NCBI RefSeq assembly: GCF_030551875.1
Contig: NZ_JAUOZU010000008.1
Span: forward strand, 186,001 to 250,000
Direction of reading: 5' to 3'
DNA length: 64,000 bases
DNA from: Fluviirhizobium alvei
GTDB lineage: Bacteria > Pseudomonadota > Alphaproteobacteria > Rhizobiales > Rhizobiaceae
The notes under the pieces were generated by a model that ran no database searches, was not told the DNA's origin, and worked only from the letters and a program-made list of their open reading frames with translations. Positions 44,711-54,318 of this stretch are shown in pieces; the stretch's first letter is position 1; every line of letters starts with the position of its first letter. The translations under genes and the position numbers were made by a program.

Positions 44711-45174
44711 CAGTTCTCTTGGTCGTTGCTATTCTTGTCCGCATCCATCCGGCGCGTCACCCGGTCGCGTCCGGAAACGCCGATCAGTTCGGCGATCCGC
44801 CAGATCAGATGGTCTTCCAGTTCGTTGCGATCGTTGTCGGCATGAACGATCTGCCACAGCATGCCAATAAACTCGGTTTTCTGGCGCTCGTCCAGCGAAC
44901 GGTTCAGCCGCGAGGTGAAATGATAGAGATCGACCGCTCGCTCCTCTGCGCGCTCGGCAGCCGCAAGCTTCGCCTCGAATTCCACCTTGCTGAGATTGAA
45001 ACGCGCCCGGATCACATCTTCGAGAACCTGGCGCTCCTTGGGATCGACAACGCCGTCGGCATTGATAACGCTCAGCGCAAGCGCGACCACGGCAACCGAT
45101 GGGTCATCCGTCTGATCGGGCTTTTCGGCCTCGGCGCCAAGCGAACCTAGGAAGGCCATCAACTTTTCGAACAT
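44710..45174 (-). CDS. TerB family protein
   Basis: A 154-residue helical protein of the TerB/DjlA fold. It has acidic metal-type motifs: NADGVVDPKERQVLEDVI early and HADNDRNELEDHLIWRIAELI late. TerB-like domains occur in tellurite-resistance and stress systems, but this lone protein has no Ter neighbours. It is probably a housekeeping relative. It lies 25 bases downstream of HemY_N and overlaps the amidotransferase gene by one base. Confidence 0.88.
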   Translation of the reverse strand: MFEKLMAFLGSLGAEAEKPDQTDDPSVAVVALALSVINADGVVDPKERQVLEDVIRARFNLSKVEFEAKLAAAERAEERAVDLYHFTSRLNRSLDERQKTEFIGMLWQIVHADNDRNELEDHLIWRIAELIGVSGRDRVTRRMDADKNSNDQEN

Positions 45175-45199
45175 AACAGCCTCCCGGCCCGGGTTTCGA

Positions 45200-46768
45200 T
45201 CAGAACAGTTTGAAGCCGTTCGAAGGCGTTTCTGCGGTTTGCTTCTTCACGCCGGGATCGTCCGGTGGTCGGCCGAAGAAGGGAACCGGTTCTACAGCGG
45301 CTTCCACTGGTGTGACCGTAGCCGGTTTGGCCGGAGCAGTAACCGGCTCTACCACTGCAACAGTGGCGACAGGTGTCGGTATTTCGGCTTCTTCGGCATC
45401 CTCGGCGGGTGCGGAAACATCGGGAAGCGCACCGAAGGCATCGGCTGCGGTTGCTGTCGTTCCATCTTCAAGGCGACCTGCGACCGGAGCATAGGCTTTC
45501 TTCCATTCGAAAGCGTCAAGCCGGCCTGTGATGGGGGAAATCGGCAGCCAATGGGCGGAGACCTGGCCATCGGCCACCCATTCGGGATCGCGTTCGGCGC
45601 GCAATGCCAGGGCCAACCAGTAGCGAACGCGGCCCTGATCACCCGTCTGGGCTTCCTCGATATCGGCCATCAACAGATAGATACTTTCCCGCGGATCGAT
45701 GCGGGCCGCCATTTCCGCCTTGGCGCGCGCCTTGATGAAATCGCGTGCATCGAGTGCTGCGGCCGCGACCGTATAGAGAGTTTCATATGCGTCAGGACGC
45801 ATTGCTTCGAGTTTTTCGGTCCGACGCAGGCGCTCAAGCGAGGTGCCGCCGCCCGCATGGGCATAGGCGGTCGCCAGCTCCATCTGCGGGTTGAGCTTGT
45901 AGGCTGCTTCCAGCACGTTCTGGGCCTTGCGAAGATTGTTCTCACGCAGATAGGCCTTGGCGGCAAGAGTGGCTGCCGGGATGAGCGTCGGATCGAGCTT
46001 CAGGGCCTGCACCGCGTCTTCGCGGGCTCCTTTCGGATCGGTCTCGAACTTCGACAGGCCGCGGCCGGTCAAGAGAACGGCCTTCTTGCGGTCATGCTGT
46101 TTGCGATCCATGCCGTTGAGGACACGCTGGGTTTCCAGAAGCCGGATCGCATCGTCGAAACGACCCGCCTGAACCCGATATTCCAGCGTTGCCTCTGCAG
46201 CCCAGGGCAGGTGCGGTGCCTTTTCGACGGCTTTTTCAGCATAGTGCCGTGCCGCCTCATGGGCGCCCAGCCGAATGGCTTCGAGATAGAGGCCGCGCAG
46301 ACCCAATTCGCGGGTTTCCGGATCTTCCGCCATTCTCTCGAACTTCTGGCGCGCTTCGTCGGTGCGGCCCTCGATCAGGCAGGCCTGGGCATCGAGCAGC
46401 AGGACGAGAGGTTCTGTTTCGGCGCGCAGCAGGCCTTTGGTGCGATCGAGCATCTTGCGTGCCAGCGGTGCGTCACCTGAACCGACGGCGATCAGGCCGG
46501 TCGACAGCGCCTGATAGCCGCGATCGCGCTTGCGGGCGCGGAAGTAACGCGAGATCGATTGCGGCGACGTCCAGATCGAGCGGACGATCCACCATCCGAA
46601 CATGACGATGGCGATCAGGCCGACAACCAGCACGGCAGCAACCATCAGCGTCATTTCAACGCGCTGGCCCTGCCAGATGATGAAGAGTTCGCCTGGTCGG
46701 TCCGCGAGCCAGGAGAAACCGGCTCCAAGAAGAACGACGACAGCGAGGAAAGCTATAATCCGGATCAT
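45200..46768 (-). CDS. HemY N-terminal domain (HemY_N) TPR membrane protein
   Basis: A 522-residue protein. Two N-terminal membrane helices (MIRIIAFLAVVVLLGAGF; about 39-62) bracket a periplasmic PGELFIIWQG segment and are followed by TPR-like repeats to about residue 420. The C-terminal tail is rich in Ala, Pro and Val. It matches the HemY_N/COG3898 family found next to hemC and hemD. The name HemY is historical; it is not protoporphyrinogen oxidase. The start at 46768 has AAGGA upstream. It lies 10 bases past the Mic60 gene stop. Confidence 0.9.
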   Translation of the reverse strand: MIRIIAFLAVVVLLGAGFSWLADRPGELFIIWQGQRVEMTLMVAAVLVVGLIAIVMFGWWIVRSIWTSPQSISRYFRARKRDRGYQALSTGLIAVGSGDAPLARKMLDRTKGLLRAETEPLVLLLDAQACLIEGRTDEARQKFERMAEDPETRELGLRGLYLEAIRLGAHEAARHYAEKAVEKAPHLPWAAEATLEYRVQAGRFDDAIRLLETQRVLNGMDRKQHDRKKAVLLTGRGLSKFETDPKGAREDAVQALKLDPTLIPAATLAAKAYLRENNLRKAQNVLEAAYKLNPQMELATAYAHAGGGTSLERLRRTEKLEAMRPDAYETLYTVAAAALDARDFIKARAKAEMAARIDPRESIYLLMADIEEAQTGDQGRVRYWLALALRAERDPEWVADGQVSAHWLPISPITGRLDAFEWKKAYAPVAGRLEDGTTATAADAFGALPDVSAPAEDAEEAEIPTPVATVAVVEPVTAPAKPATVTPVEAAVEPVPFFGRPPDDPGVKKQTAETPSNGFKLF

Positions 46769-46778
46769 CGTCTGTTCC

Positions 46779-47954
46779 TTACCCTGCATTGCCGGTCTTG
46801 GAGACGGCGCGGGACAGGGTCGACCCAACCAGCTCCTCGACCTTAATGCGTGCATCGAGCGATTTCTTGTAGCTCGAGGAGGCAGCCTTGCCCTTCTCGG
46901 GCAGCGTATCCCATTCGAGCGCGGCTCCCTTCAGGTCGCCGTCCTGCAGCTTGCGCTCCATGCGGGCGACCACGGAGCCGGGTCCTTCCCCTTCGACATT
47001 GCCCACGGGGCGGACCTTGATCGCCGAAAAGGCGCTTTCCATCAACCGGTCGGTGAGGCTCTGGTTCGGATCCTCCTCGACGAGGGAAGCAAGGATCGTA
47101 TCGGCGACGGTCGGGAACTGGCCGATCAGTTGCGAGCGCGACGGAACGCCGACAGCGGCGTAGGTCTGCAACTCCTTGACTACCGGATCATCCGGGCTGA
47201 TGCCCGCGAGCGTGTCGAGTTCGGCGAGGAACGGGCCACCGCGATCGATTGCGGCCTTCAGTCCGGCTGCGGCAATCGCCACGGCCACCGCCACATCGTC
47301 CCGCGGGGCATTGACCTTCTTCTCGAGCGCTTCGAGCTTCAGTTCGAGTGCCGCGCGGGCGGTTTCCGCCTTCTCAAATCCGCTGTCGATCCTGGCGGCT
47401 GTGTCTGTCACCTGTTGGGCAATCGCAGAAATGCGCGCATCCGCATCGGCAGACAGGCCGTTGGCCAGCGGCATGTCCGCCGCCTTCTTCTCAAGAGTGG
47501 CGAGTTTCTCGTTGATCGGTCCGAGGTCAACTTCCGGCTTGGCGCTGGCAAGGGTCGACAGTTGCGCACGCAGCGATTCGACATCCGCCGTCATCGCCAT
47601 CAATTTTGCGTCGGCGTCATCGCGACCAAGTGCCGGCAACACACCCCAATATTGCAGACTTGCGGCTCCACCCAGCACGATCAAGCCACCGATGAGGCCG
47701 GCCGCAACCAGCGACAGGCTGCCGTGGCCGGACTTGACGCTGACATTTTCCGCTGCAGGCGAACGCGGCTGTTCGGAAGGAGGCTCGGCCGGTGTCACGA
47801 CGCTTTCGGCTTCACCACTGTTGGAGGCCGTTACATCCTCTTCCGTGCCTTCGGCTTCACTTGCCGGACTGTCCTTGACCTCCTCGGCTGCCAGGTCGAT
47901 CGTGACCGGCTCTGGCCTGGTCTTGGAATGGCGGGTCGGATCTGCCGGTTCCAT
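46779..47954 (-). CDS. Alphaproteobacterial Mic60 (mitofilin-like) inner-membrane protein
   Basis: A 391-residue protein. It has an acidic, Pro-rich cytoplasmic N-terminus (about 1-75), one membrane helix (about 80-100, SLVAAGLIGGLIVLGGAAS), and a long coiled coil (about 115-215). The C-terminal mitofilin-like region is at about 230-391 (FLAELDTLAGI, VPSRSQLIGQFPTVAD, GSVVARMERKLQDGDLKGAALEWDTLPEKGKA). This is the alphaproteobacterial homologue of mitochondrial Mic60, which shapes inner-membrane folds. The hemD-Mic60-HemY_N order is its known signature context. Confidence 0.9.
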   Translation of the reverse strand: MEPADPTRHSKTRPEPVTIDLAAEEVKDSPASEAEGTEEDVTASNSGEAESVVTPAEPPSEQPRSPAAENVSVKSGHGSLSLVAAGLIGGLIVLGGAASLQYWGVLPALGRDDADAKLMAMTADVESLRAQLSTLASAKPEVDLGPINEKLATLEKKAADMPLANGLSADADARISAIAQQVTDTAARIDSGFEKAETARAALELKLEALEKKVNAPRDDVAVAVAIAAAGLKAAIDRGGPFLAELDTLAGISPDDPVVKELQTYAAVGVPSRSQLIGQFPTVADTILASLVEEDPNQSLTDRLMESAFSAIKVRPVGNVEGEGPGSVVARMERKLQDGDLKGAALEWDTLPEKGKAASSSYKKSLDARIKVEELVGSTLSRAVSKTGNAG

Positions 47955-48037
47955 GGAATTCCTCTTTCTTCTCGGTTTTCACTGCGACCTTAGCCCGATG
48001 GAGCATGGCCGCAAGGTTTTTCTGCGACACGGCCGCA

Positions 48038-48763
48038 TCACAGAAGATCGATCAGTTCATCCTCGTCGGGATTGGCGCTGACGAGCGTTGAATGCTTGTA
48101 TTCCTCGGGAACAGACTCGGCGATATTGCGGCTGAGGCAAAAAAACAGGGTTCTCTTCAACGGTTCGCGGCTGTGCTTGAAGATGTCGAGCTCGAAGAAA
48201 CGGCGTCCGTTCTCGCGCGAAAACAGAAAGACAGCATCCACCGGCCTGTTGACGAGAACAGCCTGCTGTTCCTCGAGAGAATAGTCCACCGGTCTCATGT
48301 CGTAGATCGGGACGGTAACATGCGATAGGCCGTGGCCTTCGAGTGCACCTTCGAGGCCTCCCGATCTGCGATGTCCGGCAAGATAGAGCACAGTGACCGA
48401 CTGTTCTCGTCGGGCCCGGAAATAGTTGGCGATCAGATCGCCCAGAACCTGACCGTTGCCACCGGCTGTCAGGACGCGGCGAAAACCGGCCTGTTCGGCC
48501 GCCTCTGCGGTCTGACGCCCAACCACGAACACCGGAATGTCGAAATGCGCATCGAGCGCCTCGCCAAGCTTGACGAGACAGCGCACGGCCTCCGCTGATG
48601 TCAACGCGATCGCATCATGCGGATTGGAAAGTGCCGTTCGGGCTGCGTCGGTATCATGCTCCGGCGCAAAGAGCGGAAACAGAACCGGATCATGCCCGAG
48701 CGCTGCAAGCTTGCTTGCGGTCTTGCGGGCCTGCTGTTCCGGTCGGGTGATCAGGACACGCAT
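48038..48763 (-). CDS. hemD: Uroporphyrinogen-III synthase
   Basis: A 241-residue HemD that closes hydroxymethylbilane to uroporphyrinogen III with inversion of ring D. Family motifs are weak as usual, but [48 protein letters not shown] and the position 3 bases after hemC make the call secure. It is the second gene of the hemC-hemD-Mic60-HemY_N operon. Confidence 0.93.
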   Translation of the reverse strand: MRVLITRPEQQARKTASKLAALGHDPVLFPLFAPEHDTDAARTALSNPHDAIALTSAEAVRCLVKLGEALDAHFDIPVFVVGRQTAEAAEQAGFRRVLTAGGNGQVLGDLIANYFRARREQSVTVLYLAGHRRSGGLEGALEGHGLSHVTVPIYDMRPVDYSLEEQQAVLVNRPVDAVFLFSRENGRRFFELDIFKHSREPLKRTLFFCLSRNIAESVPEEYKHSTLVSANPDEDELIDLL

Positions 48764-48766
48764 CGG

Positions 48767-49696
48767 TCACCGCCAGTTGGTGAAGAATTGAGGGCCGGCC
48801 TTGTTCTTGATGTCCTGCCCGGCACGGGCGCCAAGGGCAGCCGCGTCAGCGATTGTGCCGTCCAGACGGATATCGTGGCTTTCCTGTCCATCGGGCGTCA
48901 GAATCATGCCGTAGAAATGCAGGCGTTCGCCATCAACCGTCGCGCGACCGGCAATCGGCGTGCGGCAGGATCCGTCGAGCACCGAGAGGAACGCCCGTTC
49001 GCAAGAAACGGCGACGAATGTGTCCGCGTGATTGATCGGCGCCAGCAGTTCGCCGATTCGTGCGTCGCCGATGCGCGCCTCGATGCAGATCGCGCCCTGG
49101 GCCGGCGCTGGCGGGAACAGGTCGGGATCGAGGATTTCGGTTGCAACATCCGGTTTGCCGAGCCGCTTCAGCCCGGCATAGGCCAAAAGCGTCGCATCGG
49201 CATCGCCTTCGGCAAGCTTGCGCAGGCGTGTGTCGACGAGGCCGCGAAAGATCTTCACCTGCAGGTCCGGCCGCAATTTGCGCACCAGGGCCTGGCGACG
49301 GAGCGAGGCGGTTCCGACCATCGCACCCTCCGGAAGATCCAGGAGGTTTGCTGCCGTGCTACCGACAAAAGCATCGCGCACATCTTCGCGCGGCAGGTAG
49401 GCGGCAATTTCAAGTCCAGCCGGCAGGGCAGTCGCCATATCCTTCGAGGAATGGACGGCGAAATCGAGTTCACCCGAGATCAGCATCTCTTCCAGTTCAG
49501 CGGTGAAGAGACCCTTGCCGCCAATTTCGGCGAGCGGCCGGTCGGTGATCCGGTCGCCTTTGGTGGAGAGAACCACGATCTCGAAATCGTCCGCAGAAAG
49601 GCCATGCGCAGCAATCAGGCGATCGCGCGTTTCATAGGCCTGAGCCAGAGCGAGAGGGCTTCCGCGCGTACCGATTCTGAAAGCTTTTGTTTGCAT
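48767..49696 (-). CDS. hemC: Porphobilinogen deaminase (hydroxymethylbilane synthase)
   Basis: A 309-residue HemC, which polymerises four porphobilinogens into hydroxymethylbilane. The dipyrromethane cofactor Cys lies in [32 protein letters not shown] and GTASLRRQA are intact. The start MQTKAFRIG at 49696 has GAGG upstream; the longer frame to 49747 runs into the tsaD leader. It is divergent from tsaD with 75 bases between them, which must hold both promoters. Confidence 0.97.
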   Translation of the reverse strand: MQTKAFRIGTRGSPLALAQAYETRDRLIAAHGLSADDFEIVVLSTKGDRITDRPLAEIGGKGLFTAELEEMLISGELDFAVHSSKDMATALPAGLEIAAYLPREDVRDAFVGSTAANLLDLPEGAMVGTASLRRQALVRKLRPDLQVKIFRGLVDTRLRKLAEGDADATLLAYAGLKRLGKPDVATEILDPDLFPPAPAQGAICIEARIGDARIGELLAPINHADTFVAVSCERAFLSVLDGSCRTPIAGRATVDGERLHFYGMILTPDGQESHDIRLDGTIADAAALGARAGQDIKNKAGPQFFTNWR

Positions 49697-49771
49697 TCGC
49701 CTCAATCCGTTGTACTTGGCTTCCAAGTAATCATCTTTCCTGTCCACCGCAATCAGGCAAAAGGTCCCATC

Positions 49772-50866
49772 GTGCCGGTTCTTCGAATTCTCGGACTAGA
49801 AACGAGCTGTGACGAAACAGCCGCTTCGATCGTCGAACGGGACGAAAACGGCGAAGGGCGGATCCTTGCCGATGTCGTTCTTTCGCAACTCGATGAACAT
49901 TCGGTTTACGGCGGCGTGGTGCCGGAGATTGCCGCACGCGCCCATGTCGAAGCCCTTGATGGTCTGATCGTGGAGGCGCTGCATCGCTCCTCGATGCGGC
50001 TTTCGGATGTCGATGCGATCGCGGCGACGTCAGGTCCGGGCCTGATCGGCGGCCTGCTGGTCGGGCTGATGACCGGCAAGGCGATTGCGATGGCGACGGA
50101 AAAACCGCTCTATGCGATCAACCATCTCGAGGGCCATGCGCTGACGGCGCGGCTGACGCACGGGCTTGCCTTTCCCTATCTGCTGCTGCTGGTCTCGGGC
50201 GGCCATACCCAGCTCATTCTCGTCAAGGGCGTTGGCGACTACGAACGCTGGGGTACGACGATCGATGATGCCCTGGGCGAGGCCTTCGACAAGACAGCAA
50301 AGCTGCTCGGCCTGCCCTATCCCGGCGGTCCTGCCGTCGAGCGAGCCGCACGGACCGGCAATGCGGAACGGTTTGCCTTTCCGCGCCCGATGGTGGGTGA
50401 GGCGCGTCTCGATTTCTCCTTTTCCGGTCTCAAGACTGCGGTCCGGCAGGCGGCAGAGGCGATCGCACCGGTCAGCGAACAGGATATCGCCGATATCTGC
50501 GCCTCGTTCCAGAATGCTGTTTCTCGAACGATGAAGGACCGGATCAGTCGCGGTCTTGCCCGCTTTCATGAGCGGTTCGGTAAAAGCGTCGAAAAGCCGA
50601 CGCTCGTGGTTGCGGGTGGCGTAGCCGCCAATGCCGAGATCCGCTCGACGCTCGAAACCATCTGTGCGGCGAACCGGTTCGCCTTCATCGCACCGCCGAT
50701 GGCGCTTTGCACCGACAATGCCGCGATGATTGCCTGGGCCGGGCTTGAGCGACTGGCGCTCGGCCTACCAGCTGACGGTCTTGATGTCGCGCCGCGGTCC
50801 CGCTGGCCGCTCGATGAGAATGCCGCCACGCTGCTCGGATCGGGCAAGCGGGGAGCCAAGGCATGA
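49772..50866 (+). CDS. tsaD: tRNA N6-adenosine threonylcarbamoyltransferase TsaD
   Basis: A 364-residue TsaD, which transfers threonylcarbamoyl to A37 of ANN-decoding tRNAs with TsaB and Tsa[16 protein letters not shown] opens the ASKHA fold, the HLEGH motif binds metal, and [15 protein letters not shown] and [11 protein letters not shown] follow. The start is GTG 49772, with AAAGG 8 bases upstream. The long upstream open frame runs antisense to hemC and hemD and is not coding. The stop overlaps gpsA (ATGA). Confidence 0.97.
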   Translation: MPVLRILGLETSCDETAASIVERDENGEGRILADVVLSQLDEHSVYGGVVPEIAARAHVEALDGLIVEALHRSSMRLSDVDAIAATSGPGLIGGLLVGLMTGKAIAMATEKPLYAINHLEGHALTARLTHGLAFPYLLLLVSGGHTQLILVKGVGDYERWGTTIDDALGEAFDKTAKLLGLPYPGGPAVERAARTGNAERFAFPRPMVGEARLDFSFSGLKTAVRQAAEAIAPVSEQDIADICASFQNAVSRTMKDRISRGLARFHERFGKSVEKPTLVVAGGVAANAEIRSTLETICAANRFAFIAPPMALCTDNAAMIAWAGLERLALGLPADGLDVAPRSRWPLDENAATLLGSGKRGAKA

Positions 50867-51846
50867 AGGAACGGATCGTTGTCGCCGGCTCGGGTGCCTT
50901 CGGAACCGCGCTTGCGGCGGCGACGGCCATTTCGGGAAAGGCTGAAGTAACGCTTCTGTGCCGGTCGACCGAGCAGGCCCGGATACTTTCAGAAACCGGG
51001 ACAAATTCTCGCAATCTCCCCGGGATCACGCTTCCTTCCGGCATTCGTTACACGACAGAGGCGAGCGTTCTGGAAGAGGCCTCGATCGTGCTCTTTGCCA
51101 TGCCGAGCCAGGCGCATCGCGAGGCTTCCCGGATGCTGTCTCCGCGTCTGCATTCCGCGCAACTGATCGTCACCTGCGCCAAGGGGATCGAGAAGGAGAG
51201 TGGCCGCCTCCTCACCCATGTGCTGGAAGAAGAACTGCCGAACCATGCGATCTCGGTTCTTTCCGGACCGGGATTTGCAGCTGACATTGCAAAGGGCCTG
51301 CCGACGGCAATGGTGGTGGCTTCGGCCGATCACCGCGAAGCCGAGCGGATTGCGCATGCTATTTCGGGGCCGAGTTTCCGGCTCTATCCCTCGACCGACC
51401 GGATCGGCGTCCAGCTGGGCGGCGCGCTCAAGAATGTGCTGGCGATTGCCTGCGGCATCGTGGAAGGCGCGGGCCTTGGCGATTCCGCGCGCGCTGCGCT
51501 GATTTCGCGCGGCCTTGCGGAACTGTCGCGCTTCGTGGCCGGGCTCGGGGGCCAGGCGGAGACGGTCAAGGGATTGTCCGGCCTCGGCGATCTGGTGCTC
51601 ACGGCCACGAGCCACCAGTCGCGCAACCTTCGTTTCGGCATCGAGACCGGTCGGACCGGCCATGCCGGGCTTTCGACCGGCGAACTCGTCGAAGGCGCCT
51701 TTACCGCCGCGATTGCCGAACGGATCGCCGGCGAACGCGGCATCGACATGCCGATCACCCACGCGGTTGCATCCATCATCGACGGACGCATGGATGTGCG
51801 GACCGCCATCACCTCGCTCATGACACGCCCTATCACCACAGAATGA
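50863..51846 (+). CDS. gpsA: Glycerol-3-phosphate dehydrogenase [NAD(P)+]
   Basis: A 327-residue GpsA making sn-glycerol-3-phosphate for phospholipid synthesis. The Rossmann motif is [13 protein letters not shown], the catalytic Lys is in [18 protein letters not shown], and [10 protein letters not shown] and [16 protein letters not shown] are typical. The ATGA overlap with tsaD shows coupling. The next gene (YciI) begins right after its stop. Confidence 0.97.
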   Translation: MKERIVVAGSGAFGTALAAATAISGKAEVTLLCRSTEQARILSETGTNSRNLPGITLPSGIRYTTEASVLEEASIVLFAMPSQAHREASRMLSPRLHSAQLIVTCAKGIEKESGRLLTHVLEEELPNHAISVLSGPGFAADIAKGLPTAMVVASADHREAERIAHAISGPSFRLYPSTDRIGVQLGGALKNVLAIACGIVEGAGLGDSARAALISRGLAELSRFVAGLGGQAETVKGLSGLGDLVLTATSHQSRNLRFGIETGRTGHAGLSTGELVEGAFTAAIAERIAGERGIDMPITHAVASIIDGRMDVRTAITSLMTRPITTE

Positions 51847-51857
51847 AAGGAACTCCC

Positions 51858-52151
51858 GTGCTCTATGCCATGATCTGCCAGGACAAGCCCGGTGCGCTTC
51901 AGTTGCGGCTCGATACCCGCCCGGTCCATGTCGACTATCTCAACGGCCTGAACGCAGCCGGTACTCTGAAATTTGCCGGCCCGTTCCTCGATGGCGAAGG
52001 CAAGCCGAACGGCAGCCTGGTGGTGGTCGAGGCCGAGACGATCGAGGCTGCCAAGGCGATTGCCGATGCCGATCCCTACGCCAAGGCCGGCCTGTTCGCC
52101 TCCGTGGAGGTTCGTGCCTGGAACTGGGTCTTCAACAAGCCGGAGGCGTAA
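51858..52151 (+). CDS. YciI family protein
   Basis: A 97-residue ferredoxin-fold protein (MLYAMICQDKPGALQLRL). It contains the YciI features GPFLDGEGKPNGSLVVVEAETIEAAKAIADADPYAKAGLFASVEVRAW. A His-Asp pair near HVDYL/DADPY is the putative catalytic centre of the family; the substrate is unknown. The start is GTG 51858, with AAAGGA 6 bases upstream; ATG 51843 would place the ribosome site inside the gene. It lies between gpsA and an EVE gene in a continuous operon. Confidence 0.9.
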   Translation: MLYAMICQDKPGALQLRLDTRPVHVDYLNGLNAAGTLKFAGPFLDGEGKPNGSLVVVEAETIEAAKAIADADPYAKAGLFASVEVRAWNWVFNKPEA

Positions 52152-52580
52152 ATGGCCTATTGGCTGTTCAAATCCGAACCGTTCAAGTTTTCCTGGGACA
52201 TGCAGAAGGCCAAGGGTGCCGCCGGCCAGGAATGGGACGGGGTCCGCAATTACCAGGCCCGCAACAACATGCGGGCCATGCAGATCGGCGACAAGGGCTT
52301 CTTCTATCATTCCAACGAAGGCCTTGCCGTCGTTGGTATCGTTGAAGTCTGTGCGCTGGCCCATCCCGATTCCACGGCCAACAACCCGACCTGGGAATGT
52401 GTGGATATCCGGGCGGTTTGCGACATGCCGAAGCCAGTCACCCTTGCCGACGTCAAGGCCAATCCGGCCCTGTCGGAAATGTCCCTGGTGAAGTCGATGC
52501 GGCTCTCCGTGCAACCCGTCACCGAAGACGAATATCTCGAGGTATGCCGTATGGGCGGGCTCGATAATCCACCCAAATGA
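52152..52580 (+). CDS. EVE domain protein
   Basis: A 142-residue EVE/PUA-like protein. MAYWLFKSEPFKFSWDMQKAKG opens the fold, followed by WDGVRNYQARNNMRAMQIGDKGFFYHSN. EVE domains bind modified nucleobases in DNA or RNA, and the aromatic cage residues are present in these motifs. The start directly abuts the YciI stop. The YciI-EVE-methyltransferase order is common in rhizobia. Confidence 0.93.
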   Translation: MAYWLFKSEPFKFSWDMQKAKGAAGQEWDGVRNYQARNNMRAMQIGDKGFFYHSNEGLAVVGIVEVCALAHPDSTANNPTWECVDIRAVCDMPKPVTLADVKANPALSEMSLVKSMRLSVQPVTEDEYLEVCRMGGLDNPPK

Positions 52581-52587
52581 GCCACCC

Positions 52588-53235
52588 GTGAAAACCGATC
52601 CCGAAACCTTCATCCTCGCCAATACCGGCGTGCTTCGGCCGCCGCATGTGCCCGAGATTGCGCTCCATCTCGCCGATGAGGCGCATGATCTCTGGCTGAA
52701 GACCGAGGAGGAACTGGAAGAGATCGGCCTGCCGCCGCCCTTCTGGGCCTTTGCCTGGGCGGGAGGGCAGGGTCTGGCCCGGTTCGTTCTCGATCATCCC
52801 GAGATTGTCCAGGGTCGCAAGGTGGTCGATTTCGCCTCCGGGTCCGGTCTGGTGGCGATCGCGGCAATGAAGGCGGGCGCGGGAAACGTTCTGGCCGCCG
52901 ATATCGATCCCTGGACCGAAACCGCGATCCGGCTCAATGCGAAGCTGAACGATGTTGCGATCGGCTTTACGTCCGCCAATATCGTCGGGACGATGGTTGC
53001 AGGCGATGTGCTGCTGGCTGGCGATGTCTTCTATGACCAGTCCTTTGCCAATGCGCTGATTCCCTGGTTCACCGCCCTGCGGGCCAGCGGCATGCGGGTG
53101 ATCGTGGGCGATCCCGGACGCTCCTATTGTCCGCGCGACCGCATGCAGCCGCTTGCGACTTACATGGTACCGGTTACCCGGGCGCTTGAGGATTCCGAGG
53201 TCAAGAAGACCATCGTCTGGGAATTCCTGGGCTGA
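52588..53235 (+). CDS. METTL20-type protein lysine methyltransferase (ETF-beta methyltransferase family)
   Basis: A 215-residue class I methyltransferase. Motif I is VVDFASGSGLVAIAAMKAGA, PFWAFAWAGGQGLARFV precedes it, and the family post-II motif is DVFYDQ. This is the pattern of METTL20, which in animals and in Agrobacterium methylates the beta subunit of electron transfer flavoprotein on lysine. An ETF-beta target is an inference here; no etf genes lie in the window. The start is GTG 52588, 7 bases after the EVE stop. Confidence 0.87.
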   Translation: MKTDPETFILANTGVLRPPHVPEIALHLADEAHDLWLKTEEELEEIGLPPPFWAFAWAGGQGLARFVLDHPEIVQGRKVVDFASGSGLVAIAAMKAGAGNVLAADIDPWTETAIRLNAKLNDVAIGFTSANIVGTMVAGDVLLAGDVFYDQSFANALIPWFTALRASGMRVIVGDPGRSYCPRDRMQPLATYMVPVTRALEDSEVKKTIVWEFLG

Positions 53236-53309
53236 TACCTAGCGTCGATAGCACGGCCTTCAGCCATTGCTAACCAGCCTGTGGCACTCTCCGGCGCAAG
53301 GAGAATGCC

Positions 53310-54248
53310 ATGAACGAACTTCTCATCATCGCAAGCCCGGACCTGATGGCCGAGCGACAGGCATGGCTCGATGCGATCGCCGGCGAGCGTCGCCTTTCGC
53401 CTCTGACGGTTGAGGCCTACGAGCGCGATACGCGACAGTTTCTTCATTTTCTCACGGCGCATGCCGGTGGCCCGGCCAGATTGAGCGATCTCAGCGCCTT
53501 GCGGCCTGCCGGTTTGCGCGCCTTTCTCGCCTCCCGTCGCAGGGAAGGGGTGGAAGCGCGGACACTCGGCCGCGGCATGGCGGGCATCCGCTCCTTCCTG
53601 CGCTATCTCGAGCGAAAGGGCCTCGCCAATGCCACCGGTGCCCGCGCCGTGCGCACGCCGAAACAACCCAAAAGCCTGCCCAAGCCACTCAGCTCGGAAC
53701 AGGCCTTGCTTGTGACATCCGACCTCGGACAGTTGGCGGAGGAGCCATGGATTGCCGCGCGCAATGCCGCGGTTCTCACCCTGCTCTATGGATCGGGCCT
53801 GCGCATTTCCGAAGCGCTCGGCCTGACGCCGGCGGATTTTCCGCCGGGCGCGCGCACTCTGCGCATCACCGGTAAGGGTGGCAAGACCCGCATCGTGCCG
53901 CTTCTCGAGGCCGCCGTCGAGGCTGTTTCGGACTATCGCAAGTCCTGCCCCTATGCGATCGCGGCCGATCAGCCGCTCTTTCTCGGCGCTCGCGGTGGAC
54001 CGCTGCAGCCGGCCATCATCCAGCGTGAAATGCAGCGCATGCGCTCGGCGCTCGGCCTGCCGGACAATGCGACGCCGCATGCTCTGCGCCATTCTTTCGC
54101 CACGCACCTGCTTTCCGCTGGCGGCGATCTGCGCGCCATTCAGGAACTGCTTGGCCATGCGAGTCTTTCGACCACCCAGGTCTATACCGGTGTCGATGCA
54201 AAACGCCTGCTCGATGCCTTCGAACGTGCCCATCCCCGCGCCGGTTAA
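53310..54248 (+). CDS. xerD: Site-specific tyrosine recombinase XerD
   Basis: A 312-residue tyrosine recombinase that resolves chromosome dimers at dif with XerC and FtsK. The N-terminal core-binding domain (about 1-110) holds LSPLTVEAYERDTRQFLHFL. The catalytic domain has the Arg in LYGSGLRISEALG, the Lys in ITGKGGKTRIVPL, the HALRHSFATHLLSAG box, LGHASLSTTQ and the Tyr in VYTGV. It is a housekeeping recombinase by position and similarity, not a phage integrase: no att-like repeat or tRNA is near. Confidence 0.94.
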   Translation: MNELLIIASPDLMAERQAWLDAIAGERRLSPLTVEAYERDTRQFLHFLTAHAGGPARLSDLSALRPAGLRAFLASRRREGVEARTLGRGMAGIRSFLRYLERKGLANATGARAVRTPKQPKSLPKPLSSEQALLVTSDLGQLAEEPWIAARNAAVLTLLYGSGLRISEALGLTPADFPPGARTLRITGKGGKTRIVPLLEAAVEAVSDYRKSCPYAIAADQPLFLGARGGPLQPAIIQREMQRMRSALGLPDNATPHALRHSFATHLLSAGGDLRAIQELLGHASLSTTQVYTGVDAKRLLDAFERAHPRAG

Positions 54249-54318
54249 CCATGCTGGTTAAGGGAATGTGAGCGGCTTGATCCTATGGTTTCGCGCGATC
54301 ATTCATTTCGGAGTTTTC

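Noticed and set aside
45200-46768. Protoporphyrinogen oxidase (true HemY)
   Set aside because: It has TPR repeats and two membrane helices but no FAD motif; it is the HemY_N family.
48617-49771. In-frame extension upstream of tsaD
   Set aside because: It would run antisense through hemD and hemC. The GTG at 49772 has a ribosome site and matches the TsaD N-terminus.
53310-54248. XerD-like gene as a mobile-element integrase
   Set aside because: No tRNA, direct repeats or phage genes are nearby; motifs and length fit housekeeping XerD.
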